From: Roseburia hominis
Lineage (GTDB): Bacteria > Bacillota > Clostridia > Lachnospirales > Lachnospiraceae
Length of the DNA: 64,000 nt
Direction of reading: 5' to 3'
Assembly (NCBI RefSeq): GCF_021531695.1
Contig: NZ_JADYUI010000003.1
Span: 1-64,000, forward strand
Shown here one piece after another: positions 24,920 to 34,715 of the stretch. The notes beneath the pieces were generated by a model. That model was not told the origin of the DNA and did no database searches. It saw only the letters and a program-made list of their open reading frames with translations. Numbering within the stretch: the stretch's first letter is position 1; each line of letters starts with the position of its first letter. The position numbers and the translations under genes were made by a program.

Positions 24920-25405
24920 ATGAAAAAAGCAATTTATCCGGGAAGCTTTGACCCGGTAACAAAAGGCCATTGGGACATGATTGTAAGATCCTCTAAAATT
25001 GTGGACGAACTTGTGGTAGGCGTTTTAAATAACAGCGCAAAAAATCCATTGTTTTCTGTAGAGGAACGTGTTAGTATGTTAGAAGAGATGACAAAGGACA
25101 TGCCAAATGTCACAGTTGGCTCTTTTGATGGTTTGTTAGTCGATTATATGGAACAAATTGGGGCAACGATTATTGTACGTGGACTGCGCGCCGTTACAGA
25201 TTATGAGTATGAGCTTCAGATTGCACAGTCGAACCATATCGCGAATCCGAAGGTAGATACTATTTTTCTGACATCCAGTCTGGAATATTCCTATCTTAGT
25301 TCCACGATGGTGCGGGAGTTCGCTTCTTATGGCGGAAATATTTCGGAGTTTGTTCCGGAACAACTTGTGGACAAGATTTATGAGAAGTATAATATCAAAA
25401 AGTAA
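24920..25405 (+). CDS. coaD: Phosphopantetheine adenylyltransferase
   Basis: This 161-residue nucleotidyltransferase makes dephospho-CoA from 4'-phosphopantetheine and ATP. It shows [15 protein letters not shown] with the HxGH-type TKGH, the [14 protein letters not shown] segment and the C-terminal [17 protein letters not shown]. Length is typical. Confidence 0.96.
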   Translation: MKKAIYPGSFDPVTKGHWDMIVRSSKIVDELVVGVLNNSAKNPLFSVEERVSMLEEMTKDMPNVTVGSFDGLLVDYMEQIGATIIVRGLRAVTDYEYELQIAQSNHIANPKVDTIFLTSSLEYSYLSSTMVREFASYGGNISEFVPEQLVDKIYEKYNIKK

Positions 25406-25417
25406 AGGAGCGGTTAT

Positions 25418-26050
25418 ATGAGCAGCAAAATGGAACAGATTATCGAAGAAATCGAAGAATACATAGACAGCTGTAAATTTCAACCTTTATCCAGCACTAA
25501 GATTTTGGTGAATAAGGATGAGTTGGAGGAGCTTTTAACAGAGCTTCGTATGCGTACACCGGAAGAAATCAAACGTTACCAGAAGATTATCAGTAATAAA
25601 GAAGCCATTTTGGCGGATGCACAGGCAAAAGCAGATGCCATCATTGCACAGGCGCAGGTACAGACCAGTGAATTAGTCAGTGAACATCAGATTATGCAGC
25701 AGGCATATGCACAGGCAAATGAAGTGGTCATGATTGCAACCAAGCAGGCGCAGGAGATTTTAGATAATGCCACGAAAGATGCCAATGATATCCGGATGGG
25801 TGCCATTACCTATACCGATGAATTATTAAAAAATACCGGCGAGATTGTTTCTCATGCAATCGATTCTTCCAAAGCACGGTATGAGAATCTTATTAATTCT
25901 TTGCAGGAATGTATGAATATCGTAAATACAAACCGTGCAGAACTGCTTCCTCCGGATGAACCAGAAGATGAAACAGATGAGACAAACATTTCTGATGCAG
26001 AAGAAGCAGAGGCAGCATCAAAACAGGAAATCAATACAGATATGTTATAA
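25418..26050 (+). CDS. Coiled-coil protein of unknown function
   Basis: This 210-residue acidic protein has no signal peptide or membrane helix. Residues ~60-165 form a long Ala/Gln/Glu-rich coiled coil (AILADAQAKADAIIAQAQ, then EVVMIATKQAQEILDNAT), similar in look to ATP-synthase b-subunit stalks, and the C-terminal ~35 residues are very acidic (PPDEPEDETDET). It follows coaD by 12 bp with AGGAGCGG upstream, so it is translated from the same unit. Homologues in this position are usually labelled ATPase, but no nucleotide motif is visible. Its last 20 bases overlap the end of the converging ylbJ gene. Confidence 0.75.
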   Translation: MSSKMEQIIEEIEEYIDSCKFQPLSSTKILVNKDELEELLTELRMRTPEEIKRYQKIISNKEAILADAQAKADAIIAQAQVQTSELVSEHQIMQQAYAQANEVVMIATKQAQEILDNATKDANDIRMGAITYTDELLKNTGEIVSHAIDSSKARYENLINSLQECMNIVNTNRAELLPPDEPEDETDETNISDAEEAEAASKQEINTDML

Positions 26051-26957
26051 GTCCTGCGAGTAAGGTGCTGATACCGGCAAACAGGAGTTTATGCGTAACG
26101 TAATAGCGGAGCGAGAGTTTTGTTTCCTTAATCATAGAGGCAGTCTGTGCCACTCCGCTTAGTCCGCCGAATGCTGTAAATAAAATCATGATGCAGAATT
26201 TGACCGGGAAGGATGGCAGAAAAGTTGCTGCATGGATTCCGGTAGTTGCTTCTAAAACACCGATACTAAGAACCTTTAGCACAGGATTTTTGATAGGGAA
26301 TTTCATAATAAATGCTGCTAAAATAGAAAATAACATAATATAACCACCGAGTTTGGTCAGGGTTTCAAATCCATTTAAGATACCGGTATCAATGATTTTA
26401 AAATTAAGTTGAAATCTTGATGCCGTTTTTTTTGTCTGAGAGGAAAGCAAACTGCCGTTTTTACAGGTATGTAATTTAAAATATCCAAATACAAGCGGCG
26501 GCAGATATAAAATAAAAAAGCAAAGAAAGGTAAGCTTGGGTGCCTCAAGGGAATTTTTTATAAAGTAACTGCTGATAAAAGCAGGACTAAAGGAATTACT
26601 GATACAGATTAAAATATTTCCCTCTTCTACGGAAAGCTCCTGCTGTTTTATTAAATCCGCTGTAATCTTGCTTCCGAGCGGAAAGCCGAATAACAGACCG
26701 GCAACAAGCGGAAATACCGTTGTCTGATTAATCGGATAAACAAAATGTAAGAAACGATAAAAAAAGCCGCCAAGATAAAGAAAGTAGCCGGAGGAAATCA
26801 AAATATTGGCAAGGATTGTAAAAGGCAGTAAGGTTGGTAAAAGTGTCTGATACCAGAGCATCAGACCACTTGCGGAGGCTTTTACGGTTGTCGTTGGAAA
26901 TCGTAACATTAAAAAAAGAAAACAAAATAAAAAAAGGATAGAAATAGTTTTTTTCAT
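26031..26957 (-). CDS. ylbJ: Sporulation integral membrane protein YlbJ
   Basis: This 308-residue membrane protein of about eight helices matches YlbJ, a Gate/nucleoside-recognition family protein needed for normal spore cortex formation in B. subtilis. It shows LLPTLLPFTILANILISSG, VFPLVAGLLFGFPLGSK (first Gate motif) and FGGLSGVAQTASMI (second). It converges on the coiled-coil gene with a 20-bp tail overlap. Next to coaD, this is the B. subtilis coaD-ylbJ arrangement, with YlbJ here inverted. Confidence 0.88.
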   Translation of the reverse strand: MKKTISILFLFCFLFLMLRFPTTTVKASASGLMLWYQTLLPTLLPFTILANILISSGYFLYLGGFFYRFLHFVYPINQTTVFPLVAGLLFGFPLGSKITADLIKQQELSVEEGNILICISNSFSPAFISSYFIKNSLEAPKLTFLCFFILYLPPLVFGYFKLHTCKNGSLLSSQTKKTASRFQLNFKIIDTGILNGFETLTKLGGYIMLFSILAAFIMKFPIKNPVLKVLSIGVLEATTGIHAATFLPSFPVKFCIMILFTAFGGLSGVAQTASMIKETKLSLRYYVTHKLLFAGISTLLAGLITYLY

Positions 26958-27003
26958 ACTTTAATATATTGAAAAGAAGTTTCAGATATGACAAGTGTGA
27001 AGA

Positions 27004-27852
27004 ATGAAAAAGAAACAAAAAAACTATCGTTTTTTCTATTTTTCGCTGGCTTTTCTTTTGGTGTTATGTTTTGACAGCTGTTTATTAAAACACCTTAAGA
27101 AAGAGGCACAGTTTGCTTACAGGATCAATAAAGAAAGAGTTTTTCAGGCACTTCGTGATGAAGAAATCCCGCTTACTGTTTCAAAACAACTCAAAGAAGA
27201 AACAAAAGAGAGTGGTGCGTTTAGTAAACGTTTGCTTTCTTATCTTATTACAAAGGAAACGGATCCGGATACCGAAAAGCAACTGATGATACGGTTGCAG
27301 AGAAAAAACAGTGCGATCCTTAACGAGTATTCTTTGTATCTTGAGGCAATCTGGAATGATATTACCTATTTCCCGGTTCCGATTTCAAAGAGGAATGAAA
27401 AAGCTACGGTAAGTTATTCCAATTCCTGGATGCAGGAGCGTACCTTCGGAGGAAAACGGGGGCACGAAGGCTGTGATGTGATGGCAGCCATTGGTACCAG
27501 AGGAGTTTATCCTGTGATTAGTATGACGGATGGTGTCGTTGAAAAAGTTGGATGGCTTCCCGACGGTGGATATCGGATTGGAATAAGAAGTCCAAGCGGT
27601 GGTTATTTCTATTATGCGCACCTTTTTGATTATGCCAAGGAATTTGAAGAGGGAGAAGCGATAAAAGCAGGAACTTTACTTGGATTTATGGGAGACAGTG
27701 GATACGGAGAGACACCCGGAACCGTTGGAAATTTTCCGGTACATTTGCATGTAGGAATCTATTTTAATGATAAAGATGGAAATGAAATCAGTGTCAATCC
27801 GTATTGGATTTTAAGGTATCTGGATGATAAAAAGTTAGTATATGATTATTAA
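27004..27852 (+). CDS. M23-family (LytM-like) metallopeptidase
   Basis: This 282-residue protein has an N-terminal membrane anchor or signal (residues ~10-28, FYFSLAFLLVLCFDSC), a helical stretch, and a C-terminal M23 peptidase domain. The zinc ligands are visible in GHEGCDVMA (His and Asp) and VHLHVGI (HxH), with YYYAHL between. Such enzymes cut peptidoglycan cross-links; SpoIIQ/SpoIIP-like roles in sporulation are possible given its position next to ylbJ, but that is inference. It is divergent from ylbJ by 46 bp. Confidence 0.85.
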   Translation: MKKKQKNYRFFYFSLAFLLVLCFDSCLLKHLKKEAQFAYRINKERVFQALRDEEIPLTVSKQLKEETKESGAFSKRLLSYLITKETDPDTEKQLMIRLQRKNSAILNEYSLYLEAIWNDITYFPVPISKRNEKATVSYSNSWMQERTFGGKRGHEGCDVMAAIGTRGVYPVISMTDGVVEKVGWLPDGGYRIGIRSPSGGYFYYAHLFDYAKEFEEGEAIKAGTLLGFMGDSGYGETPGTVGNFPVHLHVGIYFNDKDGNEISVNPYWILRYLDDKKLVYDY

Positions 27853-27870
27853 ACCTGAATAATTCGGGTT
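27852..27870 (+). terminator. Short hairpin after the M23 gene
   Basis: AACCTGAA and TTCGGGTT pair over a TAA loop. There is no T-run after it, so it may be a weak terminator or a dispersed element; its core matches the recG terminator. Confidence 0.35.
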
Positions 27871-27888
27871 AAAGGATAGGATGAAAAA

Positions 27889-28599
27889 ATGATGAGACTG
27901 GATAAGTATCTTGCGGATATGGGGATGGGTACGAGAAGTGAAATCAAAGAGAAGATAAAAAAAGGGCAGATAAGGGTCAATGAAGAAATCATAAAAAAAC
28001 CGGAGACCAAGGTAGAGCCTTTTACAGATAAAATCAGTGTTCAGGGGAAAACAGTCGGTTATGTAACCTATGAATATTATATGTTGAATAAGCCTTCCGG
28101 TTATGTTTCTGCAACTACTGATTCAAAATATCCCACAGTACTGGATTTGATTTCAGATAAAAAGCGAAAGGATTTATTTCCGGTAGGAAGACTTGACATT
28201 GACACGGAAGGGCTTTTACTGATTACGAATGATGGAGCATTGTCCCATCAGCTCTTATCACCGAAAAAGCATGTGAAAAAAACCTATTTTGCCAAAATTG
28301 AAGGATATGTAACCAAAGAAGATGTGTTAAAATTTAAAGAAGGGCTTGCGATTGGAGAAGAAAAGCTGACACTTCCGGCAGAGCTTTTGATTTTAAAATC
28401 AGATGCAATTTCTGAAATAAAAGTTACCATTGTAGAAGGAAAATTTCATCAGATCAAGCGCATGTTTGAAGCAGTTGATAAAAAAGTCCTCTTTTTAAAA
28501 CGCCTTTCCATGGGAAGCCTTATTTTAGATGAAGAGCTTGCACTCGGGGAGTATCGTCCGTTGACGGAACAGGAAATCAGAGGTTTGAAAGGGAATTAG
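27889..28599 (+). CDS. Pseudouridine synthase, RsuA/RluB family
   Basis: This 236-residue enzyme has an N-terminal S4 RNA-binding domain (MRLDKYLADMGMGTRSE) and the RsuA-type catalytic domain with FPVGRLDIDTEGLLLITNDG, where the catalytic Asp sits in GRLDIDT. It isomerises a specific uridine in rRNA; whether 16S or 23S cannot be told from sequence. It is followed one base later by the HAD phosphatase. Confidence 0.9.
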   Translation: MMRLDKYLADMGMGTRSEIKEKIKKGQIRVNEEIIKKPETKVEPFTDKISVQGKTVGYVTYEYYMLNKPSGYVSATTDSKYPTVLDLISDKKRKDLFPVGRLDIDTEGLLLITNDGALSHQLLSPKKHVKKTYFAKIEGYVTKEDVLKFKEGLAIGEEKLTLPAELLILKSDAISEIKVTIVEGKFHQIKRMFEAVDKKVLFLKRLSMGSLILDEELALGEYRPLTEQEIRGLKGN

Positions 28600-28600
28600 A

Positions 28601-29275
28601 ATGTTAGAAAATAAAAAAGCAGTTATTTTTGATTTAGATGGAACGCTTGTCGATTCCATGTGGATGTGGAAACAAATAGATATTGATTTTTTGTCGGAAA
28701 GAGGCATTTCTTATCCTTCCAATTTAGAGAGTGAAATTGAGGGAATGAGCTTTGACGAAACAGCAGAATATTTTGCGAAGACTTTTCCAATCAAAGAAAC
28801 ACCGGACGAATTAAAAGTGATTTGGAATGATATGGCAAGAGAAAATTATGAAAAAAAGGTGCCATTAAAACCGGGAGCAAAGGAATTTTTAATTTATTTA
28901 AAAGAACAGAAAATTAAAACAGGGATTGCAACCAGCAATTCAAGAGATTTATTAGAATCTGTTTCAAAAGCACACGATTTATTTTCCTATATTGATGTTT
29001 TTCTTACTTCAGACGAAGTAAAAAAAGGAAAACCGGCACCGGATGTATTTTTAAAAGTGGCAGAGAAGCTTAACGTCCTGCCAAAAGACTGCCTGGTATT
29101 TGAAGATATTCCCAATGGTATTTTAGCCGGAAAACATGCCGGAATGGAAGTATGTGCTGTGGAGGACAGGTATTCCATGGATTTGATTTCAAAGAAAAGG
29201 AAACTGGCAGATTATTATATTAATGATTATAACGAAGTGTTAAACCACACTTATGAGGACATAAGAAATGAGTAA
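28601..29275 (+). CDS. HAD-superfamily phosphatase (beta-phosphoglucomutase-like)
   Basis: This 224-residue enzyme has the HAD motifs: [10 protein letters not shown] (motif I), TGIATSN (II), [10 protein letters not shown] (III Lys) and [12 protein letters not shown] (IV). The subfamily includes sugar-phosphate phosphatases and phosphoglucomutases; the substrate cannot be assigned. It overlaps the next gene by eight bases, which indicates translational coupling. Confidence 0.88.
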   Translation: MLENKKAVIFDLDGTLVDSMWMWKQIDIDFLSERGISYPSNLESEIEGMSFDETAEYFAKTFPIKETPDELKVIWNDMARENYEKKVPLKPGAKEFLIYLKEQKIKTGIATSNSRDLLESVSKAHDLFSYIDVFLTSDEVKKGKPAPDVFLKVAEKLNVLPKDCLVFEDIPNGILAGKHAGMEVCAVEDRYSMDLISKKRKLADYYINDYNEVLNHTYEDIRNE

Positions 29276-31199
29276 TGGATTTTTACCGATTTCAAGAGAG
29301 GATATGAGGGAACGTCATATCAAACAATTTGATTTTGTCTATGTGATTGGGGATGCCTATGTGGACCATCCCTCGTTTGGACATGCCATTATAAGCCGGA
29401 TATTAGAACTTCACGGGTACAGTGTCGGAATTATTTCACAGCCGGACTGGAAAAAGAAAGAAAGTATTACCATTCTTGGAGAACCGCGGCTTGGTTTCCT
29501 TGTGACAGCAGGAAATATGGATTCCATGGTCAATCATTATACGGTTTCCAGGCATAAAAGAAAAACGGATGCCTTCACTCCGGGCGGTGTGATGGGAAAA
29601 CGTCCGGATTATGCGGCAATCGTTTATTGTAACCTGATTCGACAGACCTATAAAAAAACACCAATTTTAGTTGGTGGAATCGAAGCGAGTTTAAGACGAC
29701 TCGGACATTATGATTACTGGTCAAATAAGGTAAAACGTTCCCTGCTTTTGGATTCCGGTGCGGATCTTCTTATGTATGGAATGGGAGAGCGCAGCGTGAT
29801 AGAAATCGCTGAAGCCTTAGACAGCGGAATTGATGTAAAAGATATTACATTTATTGATGGAACTGTTTACAAAACTCAGAAAAAAGAAGATATTTATGAT
29901 GCAATTGAGTTACCGTCTTTTGAGGAAATAAAAAGCGACAAGAGAACTTATGCGAAAAGCTTTTACACGCAGTATTGTAATACCGATCCGTTTGTTGCGA
30001 AACGTTTGTATGAGCCATATCCGGATGGAATCTTTGTTGTGCAGAATCCACCGCAAAAGCCCTTATCGGAATTAGAGATGGATGAGGTCTATGCCTTACC
30101 ATATCAAAGAACGTATCATCCGAGTTACGAAAAGCTTGGCGGCGTCCCGGCAATCGAAGAAGTGAAATTCAGTTTAATCAGTAATCGCGGCTGTTTTGGT
30201 GGCTGCAGCTTCTGTGCGCTGACATTTCATCAGGGAAGAATCATTCAGACCAGAAGTCATGAATCGATTATAGAAGAGGCAAAGCGGATTACGGAAGATA
30301 AAGATTTCAAAGGTTATATTCATGACGTTGGCGGACCTACGGCAAATTTCAGGGCACCTGCCTGTAAAAAGCAGTTAAAAAGCGGAGCCTGTCCGAACAA
30401 GCAGTGTCTGTTCCCGGAGCCTTGCAAAAATCTTGTCGCAGATCACAAAGATTATCTGTCTTTATTAAGAAAGCTTCGTAATTTACCGAAAGTAAAAAAA
30501 GTATTTATCCGTTCGGGAATCCGCTTTGATTATCTTTTAGCAGATTCAGACAGAACGTTTTTGCGGGAGCTCTGTGAGTACCATGTAAGTGGTCAGCTAA
30601 AGGTTGCACCCGAGCATATTTCGGATGCCGTTTTAGAAAAAATGGGAAAACCAAACGTATCGGTGTACAAAAAATTCGTAACAGAATATAACAAAATGAA
30701 TGAAAAATTAGGGAAAAAGCAATATCTGGTTCCTTATCTTATGAGTTCCCATCCGGGTTCTACGTTAAAAGAAGCGGTAGAGCTTGCCGAATATTTGAGG
30801 GATTTGGGCTATATGCCGGAACAGGTACAGGATTTTTACCCGACGCCTTCTACCATTTCCACCTGTATGTATTACACCGGATTGGACCCAAGAACCATGA
30901 AGCCGGTTTATGTTGCCACGAATCCGCATGAGAAAGCCATGCAACGTGCATTGATTCAATATCGGAATCCGGATAATTATGATTTTGTAAAAGAAGCATT
31001 ATTAAAAGCCGGCAGAGAGGATTTAATCGGCTTTGATGAAAAATGTCTGATTCGTCCGAGAAAGCCAAAGGAAATGAAAGATTCCATAGGAAAAACCAGA
31101 CGAAAAAATGATAGCGGAGCAAAAAAAGAAAGAATAAGAGAAGCAAATAAGAAACAGAAAAAAACGCTTCGAAATGTGCATAAAAAGAAAACACGTTAA
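29268..31199 (+). CDS. YgiQ-family radical SAM protein
   Basis: This 643-residue protein is of the YgiQ (UPF0313) type. An N-terminal B12-binding-like/UPF0313 region ([22 protein letters not shown]) precedes the radical SAM core with [19 protein letters not shown], which holds CxxxCxxC. A C-terminal basic tail follows ([14 protein letters not shown]). The reaction is not established for the family. It overlaps the HAD gene. Confidence 0.9.
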   Translation: MSNGFLPISREDMRERHIKQFDFVYVIGDAYVDHPSFGHAIISRILELHGYSVGIISQPDWKKKESITILGEPRLGFLVTAGNMDSMVNHYTVSRHKRKTDAFTPGGVMGKRPDYAAIVYCNLIRQTYKKTPILVGGIEASLRRLGHYDYWSNKVKRSLLLDSGADLLMYGMGERSVIEIAEALDSGIDVKDITFIDGTVYKTQKKEDIYDAIELPSFEEIKSDKRTYAKSFYTQYCNTDPFVAKRLYEPYPDGIFVVQNPPQKPLSELEMDEVYALPYQRTYHPSYEKLGGVPAIEEVKFSLISNRGCFGGCSFCALTFHQGRIIQTRSHESIIEEAKRITEDKDFKGYIHDVGGPTANFRAPACKKQLKSGACPNKQCLFPEPCKNLVADHKDYLSLLRKLRNLPKVKKVFIRSGIRFDYLLADSDRTFLRELCEYHVSGQLKVAPEHISDAVLEKMGKPNVSVYKKFVTEYNKMNEKLGKKQYLVPYLMSSHPGSTLKEAVELAEYLRDLGYMPEQVQDFYPTPSTISTCMYYTGLDPRTMKPVYVATNPHEKAMQRALIQYRNPDNYDFVKEALLKAGREDLIGFDEKCLIRPRKPKEMKDSIGKTRRKNDSGAKKERIREANKKQKKTLRNVHKKKTR

Positions 31200-31221
31200 C
31201 GCCAGAATTGTTGGAGAAGTC

Positions 31222-32169
31222 ATGAAAGAATATAAAATCGGAAAAAATGAAGCAAATCAGAGATTTGATAAATATCTGCACAAATTGTTAAAAGAAGCCG
31301 GAAGCGGTTTTTTATACAAAATGCTTCGTAAGAAAAATATTACATTAAACGGAAAGAAAGCAGATGGGACAGAAAAATTAAAAGAAGGTGATGTGGTAAA
31401 ATTGTTTTTATCGGATGAAACTTTTCAAAAATTCTCCGGTGAAACAATTCTTGCCACTGAATTTTTGATTCCGGAAGCAAAAAGGGAATTTGAACTTTCC
31501 ATTCTTTATGAAGATGATGACATTCTTATCATCAATAAACCCAAAGGAATGTTATCACAAAAAAGCAGTCCGTCTGATTTTTCTGCCAACGAATATATTC
31601 TTGATTATCTGCTTCGGACAAACCAGGTAACGGCAGAAGAATTAAAAACTTTCCGCCCGTCTATCTGCAACCGTTTAGACCGGAATACTTCGGGGCTTTT
31701 AATTGCCGGAAAAAGTTTAAAAGGTTTGCAGAATATGGCAGAACAACTAAAAAGCCGCAGTATGAAAAAATATTACCGCTGTATCGTAAAAGGGACAGTC
31801 ACAAAACCACAAAAAATAAGCGGTTATCTGTTAAAAGACGAAAAAACGAATCAGGTGACGGTCTTAAAAGAAAATTCTGACAAGGCAAAATACATTGAGA
31901 CGGAATATCAGCCTATCATGCAGTATCAGGGGAAGTATACATTACTGGAAGTACACCTGATTACCGGACGTTCCCATCAGATTCGTGCTCATCTGGCTTC
32001 TATTGGGAACCCGATTTTAGGTGATGAAAAATATGGAAATCATGCGCTCAATCAGGAATTGGCAAAACGTTTTTCCATCAAAGGACAGCTGCTTCACGCT
32101 TACCGGTTGGAATTTCCGGATGGATTTATTGTGACGGCACCATTACCGGAAGAGTTTTCGTATTTTTAG
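31222..32169 (+). CDS. Pseudouridine synthase, RluC/RluD family
   Basis: This 315-residue enzyme has an N-terminal S4 domain (ANQRFDKYLHKLLKEA) and the RluA-type domain with CNRLDRNTSGLLIAGKS, carrying the catalytic Asp in RLDRNTSG. It modifies uridines in 23S rRNA. ATG at 31222 has GGAG 7 nt upstream; the longer frame lacks a site. A second RluD-type protein is at 53622. Confidence 0.9.
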   Translation: MKEYKIGKNEANQRFDKYLHKLLKEAGSGFLYKMLRKKNITLNGKKADGTEKLKEGDVVKLFLSDETFQKFSGETILATEFLIPEAKREFELSILYEDDDILIINKPKGMLSQKSSPSDFSANEYILDYLLRTNQVTAEELKTFRPSICNRLDRNTSGLLIAGKSLKGLQNMAEQLKSRSMKKYYRCIVKGTVTKPQKISGYLLKDEKTNQVTVLKENSDKAKYIETEYQPIMQYQGKYTLLEVHLITGRSHQIRAHLASIGNPILGDEKYGNHALNQELAKRFSIKGQLLHAYRLEFPDGFIVTAPLPEEFSYF

Positions 32170-32178
32170 GAGGAAAAT

Positions 32179-32724
32179 ATGGCAACATGGAATTCCAGAG
32201 GACTTCGAGGTTCTACATTAGAAGAATTTATTAATCATACCAACGAAAAATATTTACAGAATGAACTTGCGCTGATACAGAAAGTACCGACACCGATTAC
32301 ACCAATTAGCATTGATAAAAAGACAAGACATATCACATTGGCATATTTCGACCAGAAAAGTACGGTAGATTACATAGGTGCTGTGCAGGGAATCCCGGTC
32401 TGTTTTGACGCGAAAGAGTGCAATACGGATACATTTCCACTTCAGAATATTCACGCACATCAGGTACAATTTATGATAGATTTCGAAAAACAGGGAGGAA
32501 TTTCGTTCTTCTTACTTTCGTTTACTGCAAGAAATGAGTTTTACTATTTAAGATTAAAAGAATTACTTATTTATTGGGAACGCGCAAACAGTGGCGGCAG
32601 AAAAAGTTTCCGGTACGAAGAGTTAGACCCCGGATTTTTCTTAAGTTTAGAGCGTGGGTATATGATTCCCTATCTTGATGCATTGCAAAAAGATTTGGAT
32701 TTACGCGGAAACGAAACGAATTAG
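32179..32724 (+). CDS. recU: Holliday junction resolvase RecU
   Basis: This 181-residue protein matches RecU, the Firmicute Holliday-junction resolvase. The sequence holds WNSRGLRGSTLEEFI, VDYIGAVQGIPVCFDAKEC (active-site Asp and E/K metal residues), HAHQVQFMIDFEKQGG and the C-terminal YEELDPGF. It belongs to the PD-(D/E)xK fold. It is 10 bp after the pseudouridine synthase gene with AGGAGG upstream. In Bacillus it is linked to ponA; here it ends a ribosome-modification run. Confidence 0.87.
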   Translation: MATWNSRGLRGSTLEEFINHTNEKYLQNELALIQKVPTPITPISIDKKTRHITLAYFDQKSTVDYIGAVQGIPVCFDAKECNTDTFPLQNIHAHQVQFMIDFEKQGGISFFLLSFTARNEFYYLRLKELLIYWERANSGGRKSFRYEELDPGFFLSLERGYMIPYLDALQKDLDLRGNETN

Positions 32725-32726
32725 CA

Positions 32727-32755
32727 TTGACATTTTATGGCTTACCCGATATAAT
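32727..32755 (+). promoter_or_regulatory. Sigma-A promoter of the his operon
   Basis: TTGACA (32727-32732) and TATAAT (32750-32755) are exact consensus hexamers 17 bp apart. The leader then contains a perfect tandem repeat of TGGTAGCA (32775-32790), a candidate operator. No T-box is recognisable. Confidence 0.85.
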
Positions 32756-32848
32756 TATGAAAAGTAATTTCATGTGGTAGCATGGTAGCACGCTAAAGTG
32801 TTTGCCGAAAATACGCGGATTAGACGATAAATGAATTTGGAGGAAATT

Positions 32849-34042
32849 ATGAAACAGCAGTTACTGCACACACCGGAAGGTGTCAGGGATATTTATAATG
32901 GAGAATGTGAAAGAAAGTTAGTGTTACAGGAGAATCTATACAATACATTGAAAAAATACGGATATCATTCGATTGAGACACCGACTTTTGAATTTTTTGA
33001 TATTTTCGGAAAAGAGATTGGTACGATTCCATCCAAAGAATTGTATAAGTTTTTTGACAGAGAGGGAAATACACTGGTGCTTCGTCCGGATATTACCCCA
33101 TCCATTGCACGCTGCGCGGTAAAATATTTCGGAGATGAGAACATGCCAATCCGTCTTTGCTATATGGGGAATACGTTTATCAATAACAACAGTTATCAGG
33201 GACGTCTTAAGGAAAATACGCAACTTGGAGCAGAACTGATCGGTGCGGATTCCGTGGATGCGGATGCGGAAATTATTGCAATGACAGTAGACTGTCTTTT
33301 AACTTCAGGCTTAAAGGAATTTCAGCTTGGAATCGGACATGCAGCATTTTTACAGGGACTTATGGAGACCGCCGGTCTGGATGAAGAGACAGAACAGGAA
33401 CTTAAGGATTTGATTTCCAATAAAAATTTCTTTGGTGTGGAAGAATTGATTTCCAGACTTTCTATGGAAGAGAATTTAAAAGAATTGTTTTCTATGCTTG
33501 GAACATTTTTCAATTCTTTTGAGGATTTGGCAAAAGTAAAAGAACTTGCGGCTTCCTATGATAAAATACGAACTTCCGTCGAACGTTTAGAGCAGCTTGA
33601 TAAAGTACTAAAATTATATGGAATCGACAAATATGTTTCTTATGAATTAAGTGTGATCAGCCCTTACCATTATTATACCGGAATTATTTTTTCCGGCTAT
33701 ACCTTTGGAAGCGGCGAACCAATCGTAAAAGGTGGTCGTTATGACAATTTACTGACTCAGTTCGGAAAACAGTCAGCGGCTATTGGATTTGTCGTTGTGG
33801 TAGACCAGCTTCTTGCAGCTTTGTCAAGACAGAAACTGACGGTAGAATTAAAAAATGATACGTTGCTTCTCGTTTATGATGAAAGAAATAAAAAACAGGC
33901 AATTGAAATGGCAATAAAAGAACGCAAAGCCGGAAACTTTGTAGAACTTCTTTTACATGAGGAAGAAAAAACAAAACAGGATTATGAAGATTACGCCAAA
34001 AGAAACCGAAGAGATAAGATTACATATATGATTGGGGAATAA
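32849..34042 (+). CDS. hisZ: HisZ, ATP phosphoribosyltransferase regulatory subunit
   Basis: This 397-residue protein is a HisRS paralogue lacking aminoacylation activity that regulates the short-form HisG. It shows [28 protein letters not shown] (motif 2-like) and [17 protein letters not shown] at 32849 is preceded by GGAGG at the right distance; an ATG at 32831 is less favourable. It forms the first gene of the histidine operon and is followed 2 bp later by a short hisG, as expected for the HisZ/HisG pair. Confidence 0.9.
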   Translation: MKQQLLHTPEGVRDIYNGECERKLVLQENLYNTLKKYGYHSIETPTFEFFDIFGKEIGTIPSKELYKFFDREGNTLVLRPDITPSIARCAVKYFGDENMPIRLCYMGNTFINNNSYQGRLKENTQLGAELIGADSVDADAEIIAMTVDCLLTSGLKEFQLGIGHAAFLQGLMETAGLDEETEQELKDLISNKNFFGVEELISRLSMEENLKELFSMLGTFFNSFEDLAKVKELAASYDKIRTSVERLEQLDKVLKLYGIDKYVSYELSVISPYHYYTGIIFSGYTFGSGEPIVKGGRYDNLLTQFGKQSAAIGFVVVVDQLLAALSRQKLTVELKNDTLLLVYDERNKKQAIEMAIKERKAGNFVELLLHEEEKTKQDYEDYAKRNRRDKITYMIGE

Positions 34043-34044
34043 CA

Positions 34045-34701
34045 ATGGAAGATATGAGATATTTAACGTTTGCCTTAGGAAAAGGACGATTAGCAAATAA
34101 GACACTTGAAACTTTTGAAAAAATCGGCATTACCTGTGAGGAAATGAAAGACAAAAATACCAGAAAACTGATTTTTGTGAATGAAGAATATAAACTTCGC
34201 TTTTTCCTTGCAAAAGGACCGGATGTACCGACGTATGTAGAATATGGTGCGGCAGATATCGGAATTGTCGGAAAAGACACGATTTTAGAAGAAGCCAGAA
34301 ATATTTACGAAGTATTGGATTTAGGATTTGGAAAATGCAAAATGTGCATTTGCGGACCGGCAGAAGCAAAGGAACTCTTACAGCACCATGAGCAGATTCG
34401 CGTTGCAACCAAGTATCCGAGAATTGCAAAAGATTATTTTTACAATAAAAAACATCAGACGGTTGAAATTATTAAATTAAACGGTTCCATTGAACTTGCA
34501 CCGATTGTTGGGTTATCCGAAGTCATCTGTGATATTGTAGAAACCGGTTCTACGCTTCGCGAAAATGGTCTGGTCGTATTAGAAGAAGTATGCCCACTTT
34601 CTGCACGTATGGTTGTAAACCAGGTCAGCATGAAGATGGAGAATGAGAGAATCACAAAGTTGATTACGGATTTAAAACGTGTGATAGAAGAAGACAAATA
34701 A
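34045..34701 (+). CDS. hisG: ATP phosphoribosyltransferase (short form)
   Basis: This 218-residue enzyme makes phosphoribosyl-ATP from ATP and PRPP, the first step of histidine synthesis. [28 protein letters not shown] and [14 protein letters not shown] (PRPP-binding) are visible. It lacks the C-terminal ACT-like regulatory domain of long HisG, which fits with HisZ being encoded beside it. Confidence 0.95.
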   Translation: MEDMRYLTFALGKGRLANKTLETFEKIGITCEEMKDKNTRKLIFVNEEYKLRFFLAKGPDVPTYVEYGAADIGIVGKDTILEEARNIYEVLDLGFGKCKMCICGPAEAKELLQHHEQIRVATKYPRIAKDYFYNKKHQTVEIIKLNGSIELAPIVGLSEVICDIVETGSTLRENGLVVLEEVCPLSARMVVNQVSMKMENERITKLITDLKRVIEEDK

Positions 34702-34715
34702 GGAGTGTGACAATC

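Noticed and set aside
32756-32848. T-box riboswitch ahead of hisZ
   Set aside because: The leader is under 100 nt, and the conserved TGGNACCGCG antiterminator bulge and a terminator are absent.
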